From Spirodela intermedia (taxonomy: Eukaryota; Streptophyta; Magnoliopsida; Alismatales; Araceae), in NCBI GenBank assembly GCA_902729315.2, contig LR746271.1, positions 5,848,001-5,912,000 on the forward strand: a stretch of 64,000 nucleotides of DNA. The letters are read 5' to 3'. This document shows positions 34,101 through 51,128 of this stretch, piece by piece (within the stretch, counting starts at the first letter, position 1; each line of letters starts with the position of its first letter). Both the position numbers and the translations under genes were made by a program. The notes beneath the pieces were generated by a model that worked only from the letters and a program-made list of their open reading frames with translations, searched no databases and was not told the origin of the DNA.

Positions 34101-36956
34101 TAAAGAGTCTATTTTCTTTTATAAAGAATGAGGTATTGCTATCTTTGAATTAGACTATACCCAATCATCTAATTAGTAATGAAATTTTGGTGAATATATC
34201 TCTCTTTATGCCCTTGATTTTAATAATTAAAATTCAAAAAATAGTTGATGGTTATTTATATATGTCTCTAATCTATCTTAAATATTCAATACATTCAACA
34301 TAGTCATTATTTAAGATATTTTTATTGATTATATAATATTATAACTAATGATCAAATCCAAGGTAGTAAACCTTGATAATAAGTGATTCTTCACTTTATG
34401 AATATTTGATCAACAAATAATATTAGGTAAAGAATCATATGAATTATGTAGTGTTCAAAATTTTGAAATAATGATAACAAAGTTTTATAAGATGTCACAT
34501 GGATTAAATCATTAATAAAATGAGAAAATGAAATAGATATTTAAGTTTAGAACATGTCATCTTGATAGTGACACATTGGCTACTTACATCGACAAAAAGT
34601 CATAATAAACTTGATGCTTTGGATCCAAGCTGAAATACAATTGTTCTTTGTCAAGGTATAGAACCTAAGTTCAAGTTTGAATGAAGAAAGATGAGGTAAT
34701 AAGCAATTTCAAATATTTGAAACTTCAAAAGTTCTTATTATTAATGCATAAAATTTAGATGATAATTAAGGATAAATATTAAATAATATCATTTTTATCG
34801 TAGTCAGATATAATCAAACTAAACATAAAACATAAAATAGATTTTAGACTATGTCTCATGATTTTTCTTTCTTAAATGTGAATGTTATTATTTTTTAGAA
34901 ATAATCATTTGATGATTTAACCTATATCCTAATAGAATATCCAAAGAATAGTCTTGAGAAATACTTTCTACTTTTTTCTTCATTTTTTGTAATCATAAAT
35001 TTGTTGGACTTGACTAAGAGACTTTAGAATAATTTGGCAATAAGCCAGCTACATTGAGCCCAATACCCAACCCATCATGATGGGGGTTAAGAGGGAAGAG
35101 AGAGGGAGAGAAAGGGTGGACCTTGATGGCTAGGGCACAAGCACTAGCCAACCTCTCGCTGTGTGAAAAACATAGGTGGTGATGGATTGTGGCACCATGG
35201 CAGCAATAGTGATGACAATGATTCTCCTCTTAAGTGATAGGCGGAGGTAAGTATGACGACAATGGTGATATCTATGCCAAACAAAGCGCATCACTCACCC
35301 ATGAGCTGAGGACAATGATAGCCTGAACTCTCTCCTTCAACATTCAAGCTCTCTCTCTCTCTCTCTATGTGATAGGTAGGGTGGGGTGAAAATATTGTAG
35401 ATAAGGATTTTTACTCTTTTTCTTTATTTCTTTTTGTGATTTAATTGAGCACATGTTCTTCCTCTTTAGATCTTTGAATGACATAGGGATTGAAAGAGGA
35501 TTATATTTCAATTCTTTATTGCTTTCTTTATTACTTCAATTTCCTAATTTTTCTATTCAAATCACTTCTTGATTCATTTCTATATTATGAATGATATACA
35601 CCATGGAGTTGGATTTAATTTCTCCTATTTCATTTCATCTTTCCAAAATTGGCATTCACTTCTCTTCATTATCTTCCCCTTCGCCATACACTTTGTTCCT
35701 ACTAACATCCTACTAGTGAAGATGTGGCAGTAGTGATGACATATTAAGAAAAAAAACATTTTTTTTACTTTTTTTGTGTCTTTTCAATGTAATAAGTATT
35801 TTAGAACATAATTGATATCAGAATTTGATAGTCATCCTTGAAGATTGACCTAAACTAATTAGAATTTTAAAGTTAATACCTAGATTCTAAATTTAGTGTA
35901 AATATTAAATTTGAAGTGTTTTAATTCAATGACTAAAAGATGATCATTTACAATATATTTGAAAAAATGACAAGTTTTTTTCGCAAGGATTTCAACATTG
36001 GAGATTTAGTAAATTTAGGAAAGTATTAAACAACAAAGGGTTACTTATAAGAGAAGGCTTCTAAATCAAAAATGAGGTGAACACATAGATTCATTTTAAG
36101 ATAAATCAAGTAATTGTGGCGAGTTTAGATCAAATCCATATGATAGATAATAAATGATGATAAATATTTTTTCTCTAAATAAATATATATTTAAATAAAA
36201 AAAATTACAAATACAAATAATGAAAGAAAAAGGAAAGGGAAAGTAAATTAGTTATTTTGTGCTCATTTAGCTTCAGCCACCTCCTCCCTTTCATTGTAAC
36301 TATTGAATAATTTAATATAAAGTAAAAAATAAAAGAGATTTAATTAACCTAATTTATGAGTAATAAAGAAAATAAAAGAGAGGAGAGAGAGGGGATTGTG
36401 AAGGGAGAGAAAATGCGTGTGATAGTAGGAGTGCCTACTATCAGAGAAACGAATGATAGATTTAGGAGATTTACATGAAATCAAATGTCAAAAATAGATG
36501 CTTAAGAGTTGGAAATATGTTTAGAATTTATTTAATAAATGAAATCATTGAAAAATAAAATTTAAATGGATTAAAAATTAAAAATCCTCCTTTGACATTA
36601 GGGATGAAGCTGATGAAAAAAATTTAAATCTGAAATTAATGAATCAATTTTTATTCCATAATCTATTTCATAAATGAAATTAAAGCTAATAAACTCGAAA
36701 ACATCAGGAAATTAGACATAAACTAGCTAGAAATTAGGATTTCCCCCTTTGACACTAGGGCCGGGCCGAGACGAGCCTTTCGGGCTTTTCTATGGGCCCT
36801 TAATGACCCTTTTTAATCAAGCGAATGTATAAAAGATTTTTGGTAAATAAGCTGCTTCTGGGGACTCGGGAAGGGGGGAGGGAGGAAAAACCTAGAACGC
36901 TGTTGTGGTGGCTGTCGGCCTACTCTTGGGTACAGGAGTTCCTTGCGCAGAGGGGG

Positions 36957-39691
36957 ATGGCGGAAGCCGCCGCGTTGGGAGCGGCGGCGGAGGCGGCGGA
37001 GAGCGGAGTCGTGGAGTCCTTGGAAGAGATCCTGGCCAGGCACAGGTGAGGGAAAGCCCATGTCTTAGGATGAAGCTCCCTGGGTTTAGTGTTCGACATC
37101 TGTTCTAAGGCGATTATCATGCCCCTCGACGAGAAACCTGCTTTTTAGGAATGCGAAGCAGTCTATCTGATCGGCTTGCTCAGCTTGGAGCTGTTCATGC
37201 GGATAACGCTAAGACCTAGTTTGCAATTGGTGGATCGGCGCGTTTTCGTTAAGAAAATCATATTCTTGTCTGTAAGTATGTACACAGGTGGCTTGATGCT
37301 TCATTTGAATGATTTATCTGCGCATCAGAGTTCAAACGGTGGATTGGGGATTGGGGATTAGTCGGAAGAGTTCAAACGTTGGGTGCGCTTGTTGAGTATG
37401 ATAGCCCATGGCTACTCTCCTCTTGAGCATTTCTGCTGCTTGTTTTCATGTAGTTTCCAAAAGAAAGCTGTTTTCAGCTAGAAGCCGAGTCTATCCTATC
37501 GATGATGGTGAGGAGCATACTAAATTTGGAAACACTTGCTGAAGGCGGAAGACAAGAAAGACAAATGTGAAGTTCTTTGTGGGGGTGCGAGGGAGATTTC
37601 GTGGGCTGGGGATTGCGAGGCCTAATTTATCAGCAACACATAGATGCATACTCTTTGGTATGATTTTTTTTTAATTTGGGAACGCTCATGAAGTTATGTA
37701 ATGAGTAGCATGATGAATATTTTTGGAAGTGATGTGGATTTAATGGGCCGGTGATACATGGGAACTTCATAAGGAGTATCTTTATGGCAGTGGGGCTTAG
37801 AATTTTTAGGGCCTTGGGATGCGAGTATGAACTCTTCATCTTTCTTGAGACTGTCACATTCATGGAAATGATCTTGTTACTGGTGTGATCCCGATGAAAA
37901 GCCTCCATTGAGCAATGCTACTGGTATCATTCATGGATCCTTTGCGTAATTCATGCGATAAAACTTGGCCTGGTTGAGGCTCCTACCCTCCCACCCACAC
38001 AGAAGTTGGCTGCATGGTCATAGCGTTATTGGGACTCATTAATGTGCAGATCATTGAAGATCACTAGAGGAATAGTCAGTAGGAATCTGGGGAGATCTTG
38101 TGCACAGTGATGCCTCACCAGCATTGGCAGCATGAAGCTCTATGTGCTGGCCAAAGATGGGATGGGAGTCCCAATTTACTCCTCACCACCATGGGTAGCA
38201 TAAAAAATAATTTTAGCATTAATTTGATCATCTTTTCATAGGACATAATAAACTGGAGGTTTTTTCTAAAAATAATTAAGTGATTTCCCCATTATTTTGT
38301 CTCTTGGTAATATATATACGTTCCATTAAATTTCTTCCGGGATTGCCTTTCTGTGTCCATTAGGTGGACTGTCTGAGTCTACAGCATTATATATCTCTGA
38401 TTCTCATGATTGCTACATGGTTTATTTCTCCAGAAAAAAAAAAAGCAAAATTGAAATTCCTTCAAGGAGAAACCAGAGCCCAAAAATCGGTTTTTGTGTG
38501 TTGTTGTTGTAAGTTTTGGGAAAAGTAGGCAGGATTATATTGAGTTTTTCTTTTGCCCTTGATGATTATGGATGGTTGTTGTACCATGCAACTTCTCCCA
38601 CCAGTTAGTTCTTCATGATTCTGGTGAATTTCAGCAGACTTGAGGGCTTCATCCTCGGATTTTTTGATCCTTAGAACAATAATGATGTTTGCATGAAATT
38701 TTAAGGATAAAAGCTTGTTGTAGATACATTCTTTAGAACATTTCAAATCTCAAAATGTTTCAAAAATTGGGACATAATCTACATTGAGAGTCCGTAAATT
38801 ATATACAGGAAGGAGATCGCTGAGCTTCAGAACAAGGAGATAAACCTGAAGAAAGCCGCTGCCAAGGGCAGCAAGGCCGAACAGAAGGCAAAGAAGAAGC
38901 AGGTGGAGGACGAGATTTCTCATCTTCTGTCAGAGCTCAAAGCGAAACACTCCGAGGAACTGGCTTCCCGGGGTTACAAGAAGGCCGAGACCAAGGAAAA
39001 AGGTGATCTGGACAACTTGGTGTTGGCGATCGCTGGGGTCTCCGTCGCCAGCCAGGAGAACCTGGCAAAAGTCAGCAAGAGCGTAAAGAGGCGTGTGAAG
39101 AGAGCTCAGAAGGAAGCAGAGAGAGAGCAGAGGATCGAGGAAGAACAAACCAGCATCATCAGCGATCGGATAGTTGAGAACAAGACATTGGAGAAGAAGC
39201 TTGAACCGCTCGGACTGGTGATCCGAGAGATAAAGCCCGATGGGCACTGCCTCTACCGGGCCGTTGAGGACCAGCTGGCCAGGGGCCCAGACCACCATAT
39301 CTCCCCACATGGCTACCTCGAGCTCCGGAGGATGGTGGCCACGTACATGAGAGAGAATGCCTCGGAGTTCCTTCCCTTCTTCCTGTCAGAAAGCAAGGCA
39401 GAGGCCGACTCCGGTGAGTCCCTGCCCGAGGTGTTTGAGAGGTACTGTGATGAGGTGGAGCACACGGCGGCATGGGGCGGGCAGCTTGAGCTGGAGGCGC
39501 TGACCCATTGCCTGAAGAGGCATATTGTGATCTTCTCCGGCTCCTTCCCAGAGGTGGAGATGGGGAAGGAGTACAAGACCACTGCCCGAGGAGGTGGCTC
39601 CCCGGGCCCTAGCATCATTCTGTCTTACCACAGGCATGCCTATGGGCTCGGAGAGCATTACAACTCTATCGTCCCGGCTGAGATCAGGTAG
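36957..39691 (+). CDS. OTU-domain deubiquitinase (OTUD6B-like)
   Basis: Two exons, 36957-37045 and 38809-39691, joined at CACAG|GTGAGG and TATACAG|GAAG (an AG/G split Arg codon); 323 residues. The N-terminal 140 residues are charged and likely coiled coil ([49 protein letters not shown]). The OTU domain follows, with the catalytic Asp-x-x-Cys loop [10 protein letters not shown] (Asp174, Cys177), a [10 protein letters not shown] block and a C-terminal [12 protein letters not shown] carrying catalytic His313. All catalytic elements are intact. The family cleaves ubiquitin chains; human OTUD6B links to translation and proteasome assembly, and the plant role is less defined. The 1.76-kb intron has no obvious gene. 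Confidence 0.95.
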
Positions 39692-43547
<3,856 letters not shown>

Positions 43548-44036
43548 GATGAGGTCTCTGGAGGAAATTTTGGCCGTGGATGTCGGTCCTGATTCTTCTT
43601 CTCGCATGTGGTCCATCTAGCATCGTTGTTCTCCTCCCTTCTCGTTGACCCTCTCTCTTTCTCTCTCTCTAAACTCTCTTCTGCACGCTTCTTGCCTTCT
43701 GGAGAGGGTGGCCGGCCTCTCTTTTTGTCTGCTGATGATCTCGTAATGTTTTATATGTTTTCAATAGGCGTGAATTTGCTCAGGTCTGGTCTGACCTCTC
43801 GTTGTTAACTGTTCTCTCTCCTCATGCCCTCATGACCTTTTTGTTTCTAGAGAGAGAAACGAGGCCGGCTGGGTCCGCATGATGGGAAGCTCAGGAAAAA
43901 TGGTTTCTTTTAGGGTAGAGAGAGACGAGAGTAGAGAGAGAACAACGTGTTTCACCGAAGCTATGACTGCGGTAGACTAATGGAGCAGCACGAGCTTATT
44001 TATGATCTCCTTCCTGACGTGGGTGCGAGGAGGTTC
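43548..44036. other. Convergent 3' region between RPL34 and GST
   Basis: About 490 bases hold the 3' UTRs of both convergent genes. T-rich and CT-rich tracts; no further feature seen. Confidence 0.5.
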
Positions 44037-44804
44037 TCACTTGCGAGCAGACGCCAGGACCATTTCTCTGATCTTCTTCGCGTACTCGAAGAACACGTCG
44101 CGCGGCGGCAGCGTCTCCTTGACGGCGTCGAGCTGTGCGAACGCCGTCATGCGCGAGGACATAAACGGCGCGGTCTCCATGTTGACAAGTTTCAGGCCGA
44201 GGAGCTGTTCGACGGCAGGAACGCCGACGGAGCTCGGTCCGCAGACCACGTCGAGCAGCCCCGGCGTCGCCCCGCCGAAGAACGGCCCTTCGCCGGGGAA
44301 GTCGCGCTGCAGCCCATCCTCCATCGTCTTCACCGCCCGTCGGAGCTCCTCGAGAGCCCTGGTCAACTCCTCTCCCTGCGAAACCACCGCCGTCCTGCTC
44401 GCCGGCATCAGCTGTACCATTTTTTAGGTCGTTAGAATAGAATAATCCCAACAGGGTAAAACACACATAGGGAGAGAGATGGGGGGTACCGTGTGGACGA
44501 AGAAATCGACCCAGAAGAGGACGCGGGCTCGGCGGAGAGGGGCGCCGGCGAGGAGCGGGGGCTCGCTGAAGGTCTCGTCGATGTAGCGGAGGATCACTTG
44601 GGACTCGCAGATAGGCTCGCCATCGTGGACGAGGACCGGCACCTTCCGGTGGACAGGGTTGTATCGGAGGAGGGCCGCGCTCTTGTTGCGGAGATCTTCT
44701 TCAACGAACTCGTAGGTCAACCCCTTAAGCTTGAGCGCCAGCTCCACCATGAGGCAGAAGCCGCTGCACCGCGTCCCGTATAGCTTCAGTCCCTTTCCTT
44801 CCAT
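44037..44804 (-). CDS. Tau-class glutathione S-transferase (GSTU)
   Basis: Two exons, 44804-44490 and 44411-44037, joined in phase 0 with a 78-base intron at the position usual for tau GSTs; 229 residues. The thioredoxin-fold domain has GTRCSGFCLMVELALKLKGL with catalytic Ser14, RKVPVLVHDG (Lys54-Val-Pro) and the glutathione-binding ESQVILRYIDE at residues 67-77. The helical domain follows from about residue 90 and ends in FFEYAKKIREMVLASARK. Cytosolic enzyme conjugating glutathione to xenobiotics and stress products. Unusual: the active-site loop reads CSGF where most tau members have PSPF, so substrate use may differ. Confidence 0.95.
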
Positions 44805-46306
44805 CTCTCTCTCTCTCTCTCAATCTATCTATTGGTACCTACAAGTTTGTGGCTGTGGATGCTTATAGCCATCTCTTCGGAGGTTCGTAGTGAGCAAGAA
44901 ATATAAAGAAAACAGTGGAAAGTTGACTCTTCCGCACCCAAAGTCGACCGACATAGAGGCGGCCAAGTGACTATTATCTGTCGCCGCACTTTCTTGTCCA
45001 GGAAGAAATGGAGACAAGGGAGTCAACGACCGGGATCGACCCAGATGCCTATCCGAAAATTTATGGGTTTAAAGGATATGATGTGGATACGTCACATAAA
45101 TAATTAAGACTATAAAATTATACCATTGTAAATGATTAATCTTGTGAACTTACACTAAATACACATGACTGATCATTTGAGAACCCTTCATTCATCTCCT
45201 TCCATCATATCTAGTTCCTAGAAAACCATTGATAAAAATAATCATTAAGAATTATTACAAAAAATAACCATGAAGATAGACGAATTCATATGGTTGATAG
45301 AATTCATATATACGCATATATATATATATTTGCATAAGTATATACGCATGGTTTTTTATAAGGTTAGACTCCATATTATGGAGTTTGGATTTCTCTGCCG
45401 ACTGACCAGGACGGAGATATGAAATGGTAGTCGCATACCCAAGCTGAAATCTTTAGTGAAATTTTAATTGAAAGTATGCAGATATTGATACGAAGCGATC
45501 GATTTTGATCCTACAGAACTAGCGGGTTCATGCAGATATAAAGCATCTCTTCAGTGTTGTCAGGTCATAACTCACTGAAATGATAATAATTATGATAAAT
45601 TTTCTCCCAATACGGTAAAGTATGGCAACAATGCAGATTAGCGGGCACCACATACTTACTTTGTAGTACCCTTTCGTCATCCTACCATACCTTCAAAACT
45701 TTGATCTTGGTGGAATATTTTGCCCTTATTCTTTCCTATAATTTAACATTTTAAAAAAATGGGCAATACCATTTTTTCAATAAATTTCTATGCAAATTTC
45801 GATGTTTTGCATGAGAAATCTTAATGCGAGATGGAAAGAACTGTGAGAAAGAAGAAGGGAAGTCTTTGAGAAACTCAACGAGGGCTCCATCCTTTCGGGT
45901 TCCCTCACTGCCACAGCTCCTCCCATCCGTCTGCCTCGTTGAAGCAGGATTCCTCAAAGACGACTTGTTCTTCTTGAAGTTGACATCTCTGGGAGGGTAA
46001 GTTTCTCTCAGGGGCGGACGCCGGGTGACTACTTCGCCGTCAAGTAGCCTCCCCCCATCAGTAGAACCAGTGATCCGCGAATTTAAGAAGAAAAATAAAA
46101 CCAAATTAAATCTATTTATTAAGGCATTAAAATGCCGACTATGTTAGCACGCCGCCAAAAACCACCCACACTGCTGCACGAAACCTCGGCCTCGCCTTTC
46201 CTGGGTAGAGTGTAACCTAGGTCAGACTCCCTGAAAGGTCAACATCAAGGAACCCCCACAGGATGTCAACGGTATCACCAGAACACACCACTCTTCCGAG
46301 ATCGAG
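44805..46306. other. Spacer between GST and NAC genes
   Basis: A short CT tract (44,804-44,821) precedes the GST start. The rest is AT-rich, with a TA-rich patch near 45.3 kb. A 117-codon open frame at 45,751-46,104 (-) lacks any motif and lies where the NAC 3' region could extend; not called. Confidence 0.5.
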
Positions 46307-48291
46307 TTAAGTGTAGCACTTGCTGACGGAGTAGCCGGTGGACATCTCGCTCGGGCAGGCCGCGGAGTCCCAGGTCTGGTGAGATTTCAGGAAGTCCGGA
46401 GGGTGCGAGGAGATGCTGAAGGGGAAGGCGATTGTCTGCAGGGTCCCCCAGTGGCTGCTCCCGGGTTCTCCGCTCCCCATATGGCCATTGATCTCTACTG
46501 CTATCTCAGGAGCCGAGCCGAACAGCTGCTGCTGCGGCGGCTGCTGGTACCGCTGCTGCAGGCCGAAGTCTATGCCCGCTGATGGGGCAGCTTCCGCTGG
46601 AGGGAAGAAGAAGCCTGCGGAAGACGGGAGGGTGACCGGCTTCGAGTAGCCCATGCCGACGATGGGTCTGTACGATGACGATGGCGTGAAGTCGAGGAGA
46701 GGCTGAAGCTGGTGATGGTGCAAGACGCCGGCGTAGCCACTGAACTGGGCCGGCGGGCCGTGCTCGGTGGCGCAGGAATCCTTCTTGGAGGCGAGCTGGT
46801 GGGGGAACTGGAGGCCGCGGGCGTGGGCGAAGAGGTCTGCGGCGGGGGGTGCTCCAGGCGATGAAGACGCCCAAAGATGGGGTGGAGCTCTGCGCGCCAT
46901 GGAGTTGGTCTTTTTGAAGATTCTACAGATGGCCCATGAGTCCTGTAATCGCACACAATATCGGAGATGAATCAGCCGCAAGAATCCACCTATAAAACTG
47001 ATCAATAACTCGCCAATACGAACGTTAGGGTGAACGCCCTTGTCGGTCTGGCTCCTGGGGAGTGAAGAGTCGGCGAGAGAGGGAAGCCGGAACTCGTGCA
47101 TCATCCAGTCGGTCTTCACACCCTTCGCCGCCCGGCCCCTGTAGAAGACGAGGGACTTCTTCAGGCCGATGCACTTGGCTCCCTCCGACGAGTAGATTGG
47201 CCTGTCCGTGCCGGTGGCCTTCCAGAACCCGGCACCGGTGACCCGGTTGGGCCTTGCGCTGTTCCTGTACTTCCTGTCCCTCGGGCAGTAGAAGTACCAT
47301 TCCTTTTCGCCGGTGGTCGCCATTTCTTCAACGACAGATTGTAAACAAGCTCTCAACGTCAGGGTCCATCAAGATGTAGACATGATGAAATCTTCATATA
47401 GATATATATGTATATCCGTTGAATGAATAATAACATACGAGAGGACGAGATTGCTATCGATTTTTTGTGGCTTACTACCATCATCTCATTGAAGATCTAA
47501 CCATACGAGTTTGAGGGAAAAAGCTACGGGATCTTGGCCAATGCTGCCATCTGGCATGGAACCTAGCTGAGAGCTGCGGTGAAGTCTAGAGAGAGAGAGA
47601 GAGAGAGAGAGAGAGCTGGGAAAATTCGTTAGCGATTATTTCCTAATGATTCTAGTCTCTAGTTTCATTATTGGTCTAGGGTATCCTCAGTGCAGCCATA
47701 GGATTCAACCGCTTTAGCTATTCACCGGTATGTCTGACCTAAACACTCTCCACTTTGGCATACCTGGGTTCTCCTGGCGTACCTAAGAGATGTGAAGCGA
47801 ACGAGCGAGCGAGAGAGAGAGAGCACCATCCATCTATGTTAGCCAGTGCAAGTCAAAGGAAGGGGAAATTCAAGAAAATTTGATACAATACAAGAACGAA
47901 CGCCAATAACTCTCAATGCAGCCCACCCTTGAAGAAAAATTGGTCGTTAAATGAAAGTATGTTCAGATCCTGTCTGGGTAGTGCTCAAAGATGAGAAGCA
48001 TCAGGTCTTTTACGGTAGACTTCCTCGAGGTCAAGTTCTCCTTACATGCGGAAGAGAAGAAAGAGAGAACGATAGACATTTGAGAGTGATTCGAAGAAAC
48101 CTACTTGGGAGATCCCATGGATCATACTTGTAGATATCGAGCTGCCTGATGAGCTCAATCGAGAGGGGCTTCTGCTGGACCTTCCTCTTGAGGTAGAACC
48201 CCACCAGCTCCTCGTCTGTCGGGTGGAACCGGAAACCGGGCAGTATCATTTCATCTGCCTTCTCCGTGACGTCGCTGTTCCTCTCGTCCAT
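46307..48291 (-). CDS. NAC transcription factor, FEZ (NAC009) type
   Basis: Three exons, 48291-48105, 47325-47024 and 46942-46307, phase-consistent; 374 residues. The NAC domain is complete: subdomain [59 protein letters not shown] and [39 protein letters not shown] and [31 protein letters not shown]. The N-terminal MDERNSDV and the Ile-Glu-Leu-Ile-Arg-Gln run match Arabidopsis FEZ, which promotes periclinal divisions of root-cap stem cells and is opposed by SOMBRERO. The C-terminal half is Ser/Pro/Gln-rich, as expected for a transactivation region. Intron 2 is only 81 bases, with an unusual GTTCGT donor. The first ATG after the leader microsatellite is taken as start, though an in-frame ATG lies upstream at 48351. 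Confidence 0.95.
47588..47616 (+). repeat. (GA)n microsatellite in NAC intron 1
   Basis: About 14 AG units within the intron between 48,105 and 47,325. Confidence 0.85.
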
Positions 48292-48292
48292 A

Positions 48293-48296
<4 letters not shown>

Positions 48297-48350
<54 letters not shown>
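48297..48350 (+). repeat. (CT)n-(CA)n compound microsatellite in NAC leader
   Basis: CT repeats then about 19 CA units, starting a few bases upstream of the NAC ATG at 48291 (minus strand). In the NAC frame it would be read as Cys-Val and Arg-Glu repeats from an upstream ATG. Confidence 0.9.
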
Positions 48351-48355
<5 letters not shown>

Positions 48356-48749
48356 TCGCTCTCGCTCTCCTTTGCGCTCAAAGAGAACCTCCTAGAAAAC
48401 CGGGAGAAGAAGAAGACAGGAGAAAGAGAGGCAGGTCCCTCCTCCCCGCTTCTATCCGAGTACAAGTATGTGTCCTTGTGGGGATTTAAATGAGGAACTC
48501 TGGAGGAAGAGGTTATGACACAGGGGGAAACCCTAGTACACTAGGAAAGTCAACTGAAGCAATGGGCACAGATTTGTAAGACCTGCACATGTATTCCTGA
48601 TGGGAAATCCCAGACTACTCTCTTACTTCAAGCTCACTACACGGATAACACGGTGTCAGTTGGCCTTGTAAATCTAAGGACCTGCGTGTTGAAAGGCATA
48701 ACATATGGATATATATATATATACATGCATGAATATAAGAGCGAGAGAG

Positions 48750-48786
48750 TGAGTGAGTGAGAGTGAGTGAGTGAGAGTGAGTGAGT

Positions 48787-48873
<87 letters not shown>
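48750..48873 (+). repeat. (GAGT)n-(GA)n microsatellite
   Basis: GAGTGAGT units near 48,750-48,790 pass into about 80 bases of pure GA. Confidence 0.9.
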
Positions 48874-48875
<2 letters not shown>

Positions 48876-49242
48876 TTCACATATCTGTTTTTTTGTAGGA
48901 ATTTCACTCATCTTCCCTTTAAAATTTTAAATTAACGAACCCAGTGAGTGTTTTTGTAGAATAAAGAAGAATAGTCATGGGGCCCTTGGACGACGCAATA
49001 CTTAGAGTTCATCCTTTCTTGAATCTCATTCATGCAAGGACTGGAGCACTCCCAACCACAATAGAAAAGTTGTGTGGACGTAAAATATGGGCCCGCTCAA
49101 TCCCGAAGAATCTCGCTGTAAATTCCTCTGAAATCACAGTTTTCTATTTCAGGAGGCTTCTCACGATCCGAAAATCCCATCCCTCGCCGTATTCTTTCCC
49201 TTTCATATTCCCCTTCCAGACAGATCGTGTACCCGCTCACAG

Positions 49243-49394
<152 letters not shown>

Positions 49395-51012
49395 GTAGAT
49401 GTATCTCGAGAGAGAAAAGTGTGACGTGGGCGTGATGCCGAGTATGCCTCCTGATCCGTGTCAGGCCACGTCTGAAACAGGCCTCAACTGGCGTCCTCCT
49501 GTCTACGAATTTCTTCTGAAACCCTAAATCCTGACTGGCCCTTCTGAGGGGTCAAACGTGGACTCACTAGAAACTTCCGCCCACGCTTGCAACACACTCC
49601 AAAGACCATCTACGACGAACTACAATAGTAAACGAATTAAGTAGCCAGGAGATAGGGGCGAAAGACGCAGTGACTCTTATCATCACAGCTCTTACTCCAT
49701 CTTCCATCCCCCTCTGGAGCCCCCCAACATGTGGGCGCCACCCGTGCGGGACAGCGCCCCCCCCCTCGTCCTCAGCTCCAAGTGGGATTTTTCAGAAAGC
49801 TAGACGAGGGTTGCATTAAATGTCCTCAGCGCCCACGTGAATTGGAACTCCCACGCAAACCCTAATCCTCCGTTGTTCATCCGAGAAGGGAATTCTAATA
49901 AATGAGGGTTCTTGTCTCCACGCAGCCATCTGGGGTTGAACCCTCGTTGTCCCTCCCCCTTCACCCTCGGACTCGAACACTCCCGCCCGCACGGACCCTC
50001 CCCGTTCCAAACGTGTGATACAAGTCTTCCCCTCTTCTCTAAAACTGAGGTCAAAACCTTGAAACGCAAGCTTCCGCCCTCCACTTCTCCACCCCCCCCG
50101 GAAGAGCCCCTGGTTCCCAAAGTGAGTGAGAGGGCGAGCATTTAATTGCACCCCACACCCTCATAGTCACTGTTGATTAAACTATCATAACACGACACGG
50201 TGAGTCTGTATTTTGTTTCCTTGCTCTGCGAGTTCGCTGATCACTGCGCTCGAAGTTAATTAAACATCCGCGAATTAAAATAGTCGACCAGGCCTTTTCC
50301 CCGGCTAAGTCTCATAAAAATCAGTTTCCAACAAGAAGAACCAGCTCGTCACACGCCTGAGATGGGTCCTGGCTTCAATGGATTTTCAGTTCAGATGTGA
50401 CCCCTTTCGGCTGCAACAAGGCTGTCTCACGATCCCCCACGTCAGACCTCTCTCTCTCTCTCTCCTCTCGAACTCTGAAAGATATGTGTATAGGCGGCGA
50501 TACATGATCTAATCACTTCTGGCCCTGGGTTTATAGAAGCCTATTTGCCGGGATTTTCCCCATCTTCAATGCAAGATACCCCAGTTTGGACACAGCTTTG
50601 TGAGAACCGTTGTAGCCCGTTGACGCCCTAGTTGACAATCAAGATGTTGTTGGACTGCCAACGCACAACGCCTTGGCAGGCCCCCTCGAAGCTTAGGTTG
50701 CGTGGGTCGGCAAGTGGGTCCGGAACCTAATAGGGGTTAGTGTTCGGAGTCTATCCTCTCCATAAGCGTCTGGCCTTGGACAGGCTCGGCCCTAGCCCAC
50801 GTTGTGGGTTCACCCACCCTTTTGTATTGGTCCTAGAGACGTGTGGTCAAGCAAGAGCTAGCTCTATTGTACTCACTTCCTATCAAAGTTAGCCCCCCAG
50901 TCGAAGTGCAGGGCCGACATAGGGTTCCAAGGACAGTTCATTAATGGCCTCCGTAGCGTTGCTCCAGATCACCTTGCTCTCCTACTGATGTGTTCAAGAA
51001 CACCATCAAGAG

Positions 51013-51033
51013 AGGGAGAGAGAGAGAAAGAGT

Positions 51034-51126
<93 letters not shown>
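51013..51126 (+). repeat. (GA)n microsatellite
   Basis: Imperfect for the first 30 bases, then about 85 bases of pure GA. Confidence 0.92.

Positions 51127-51128
<2 letters not shown>

Larger units (their letters stand above)
30017..36956. other. Gene-poor spacer between MYB and OTU genes
   Basis: 30.0-32.0 kb is GC-richer and includes the MYB promoter and (CT)n/(GA)n tracts (30,893-30,919; 31,363-31,428). From 32.0 to 36.7 kb the DNA is AT-rich with no supported gene. A poly-C run followed by (CA)n lies at 34,054-34,100. A 99-codon open frame at 32,160-32,459 (-) has no recognisable motif. TGGGCC at 36,793-36,798 lies just upstream of the OTU gene. Confidence 0.5.

Noticed and set aside
45751-46104. 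117-codon open frame between GST and NAC genes
   Set aside because: No recognisable domain, ordinary composition, and it lies in probable NAC 3' flanking sequence.
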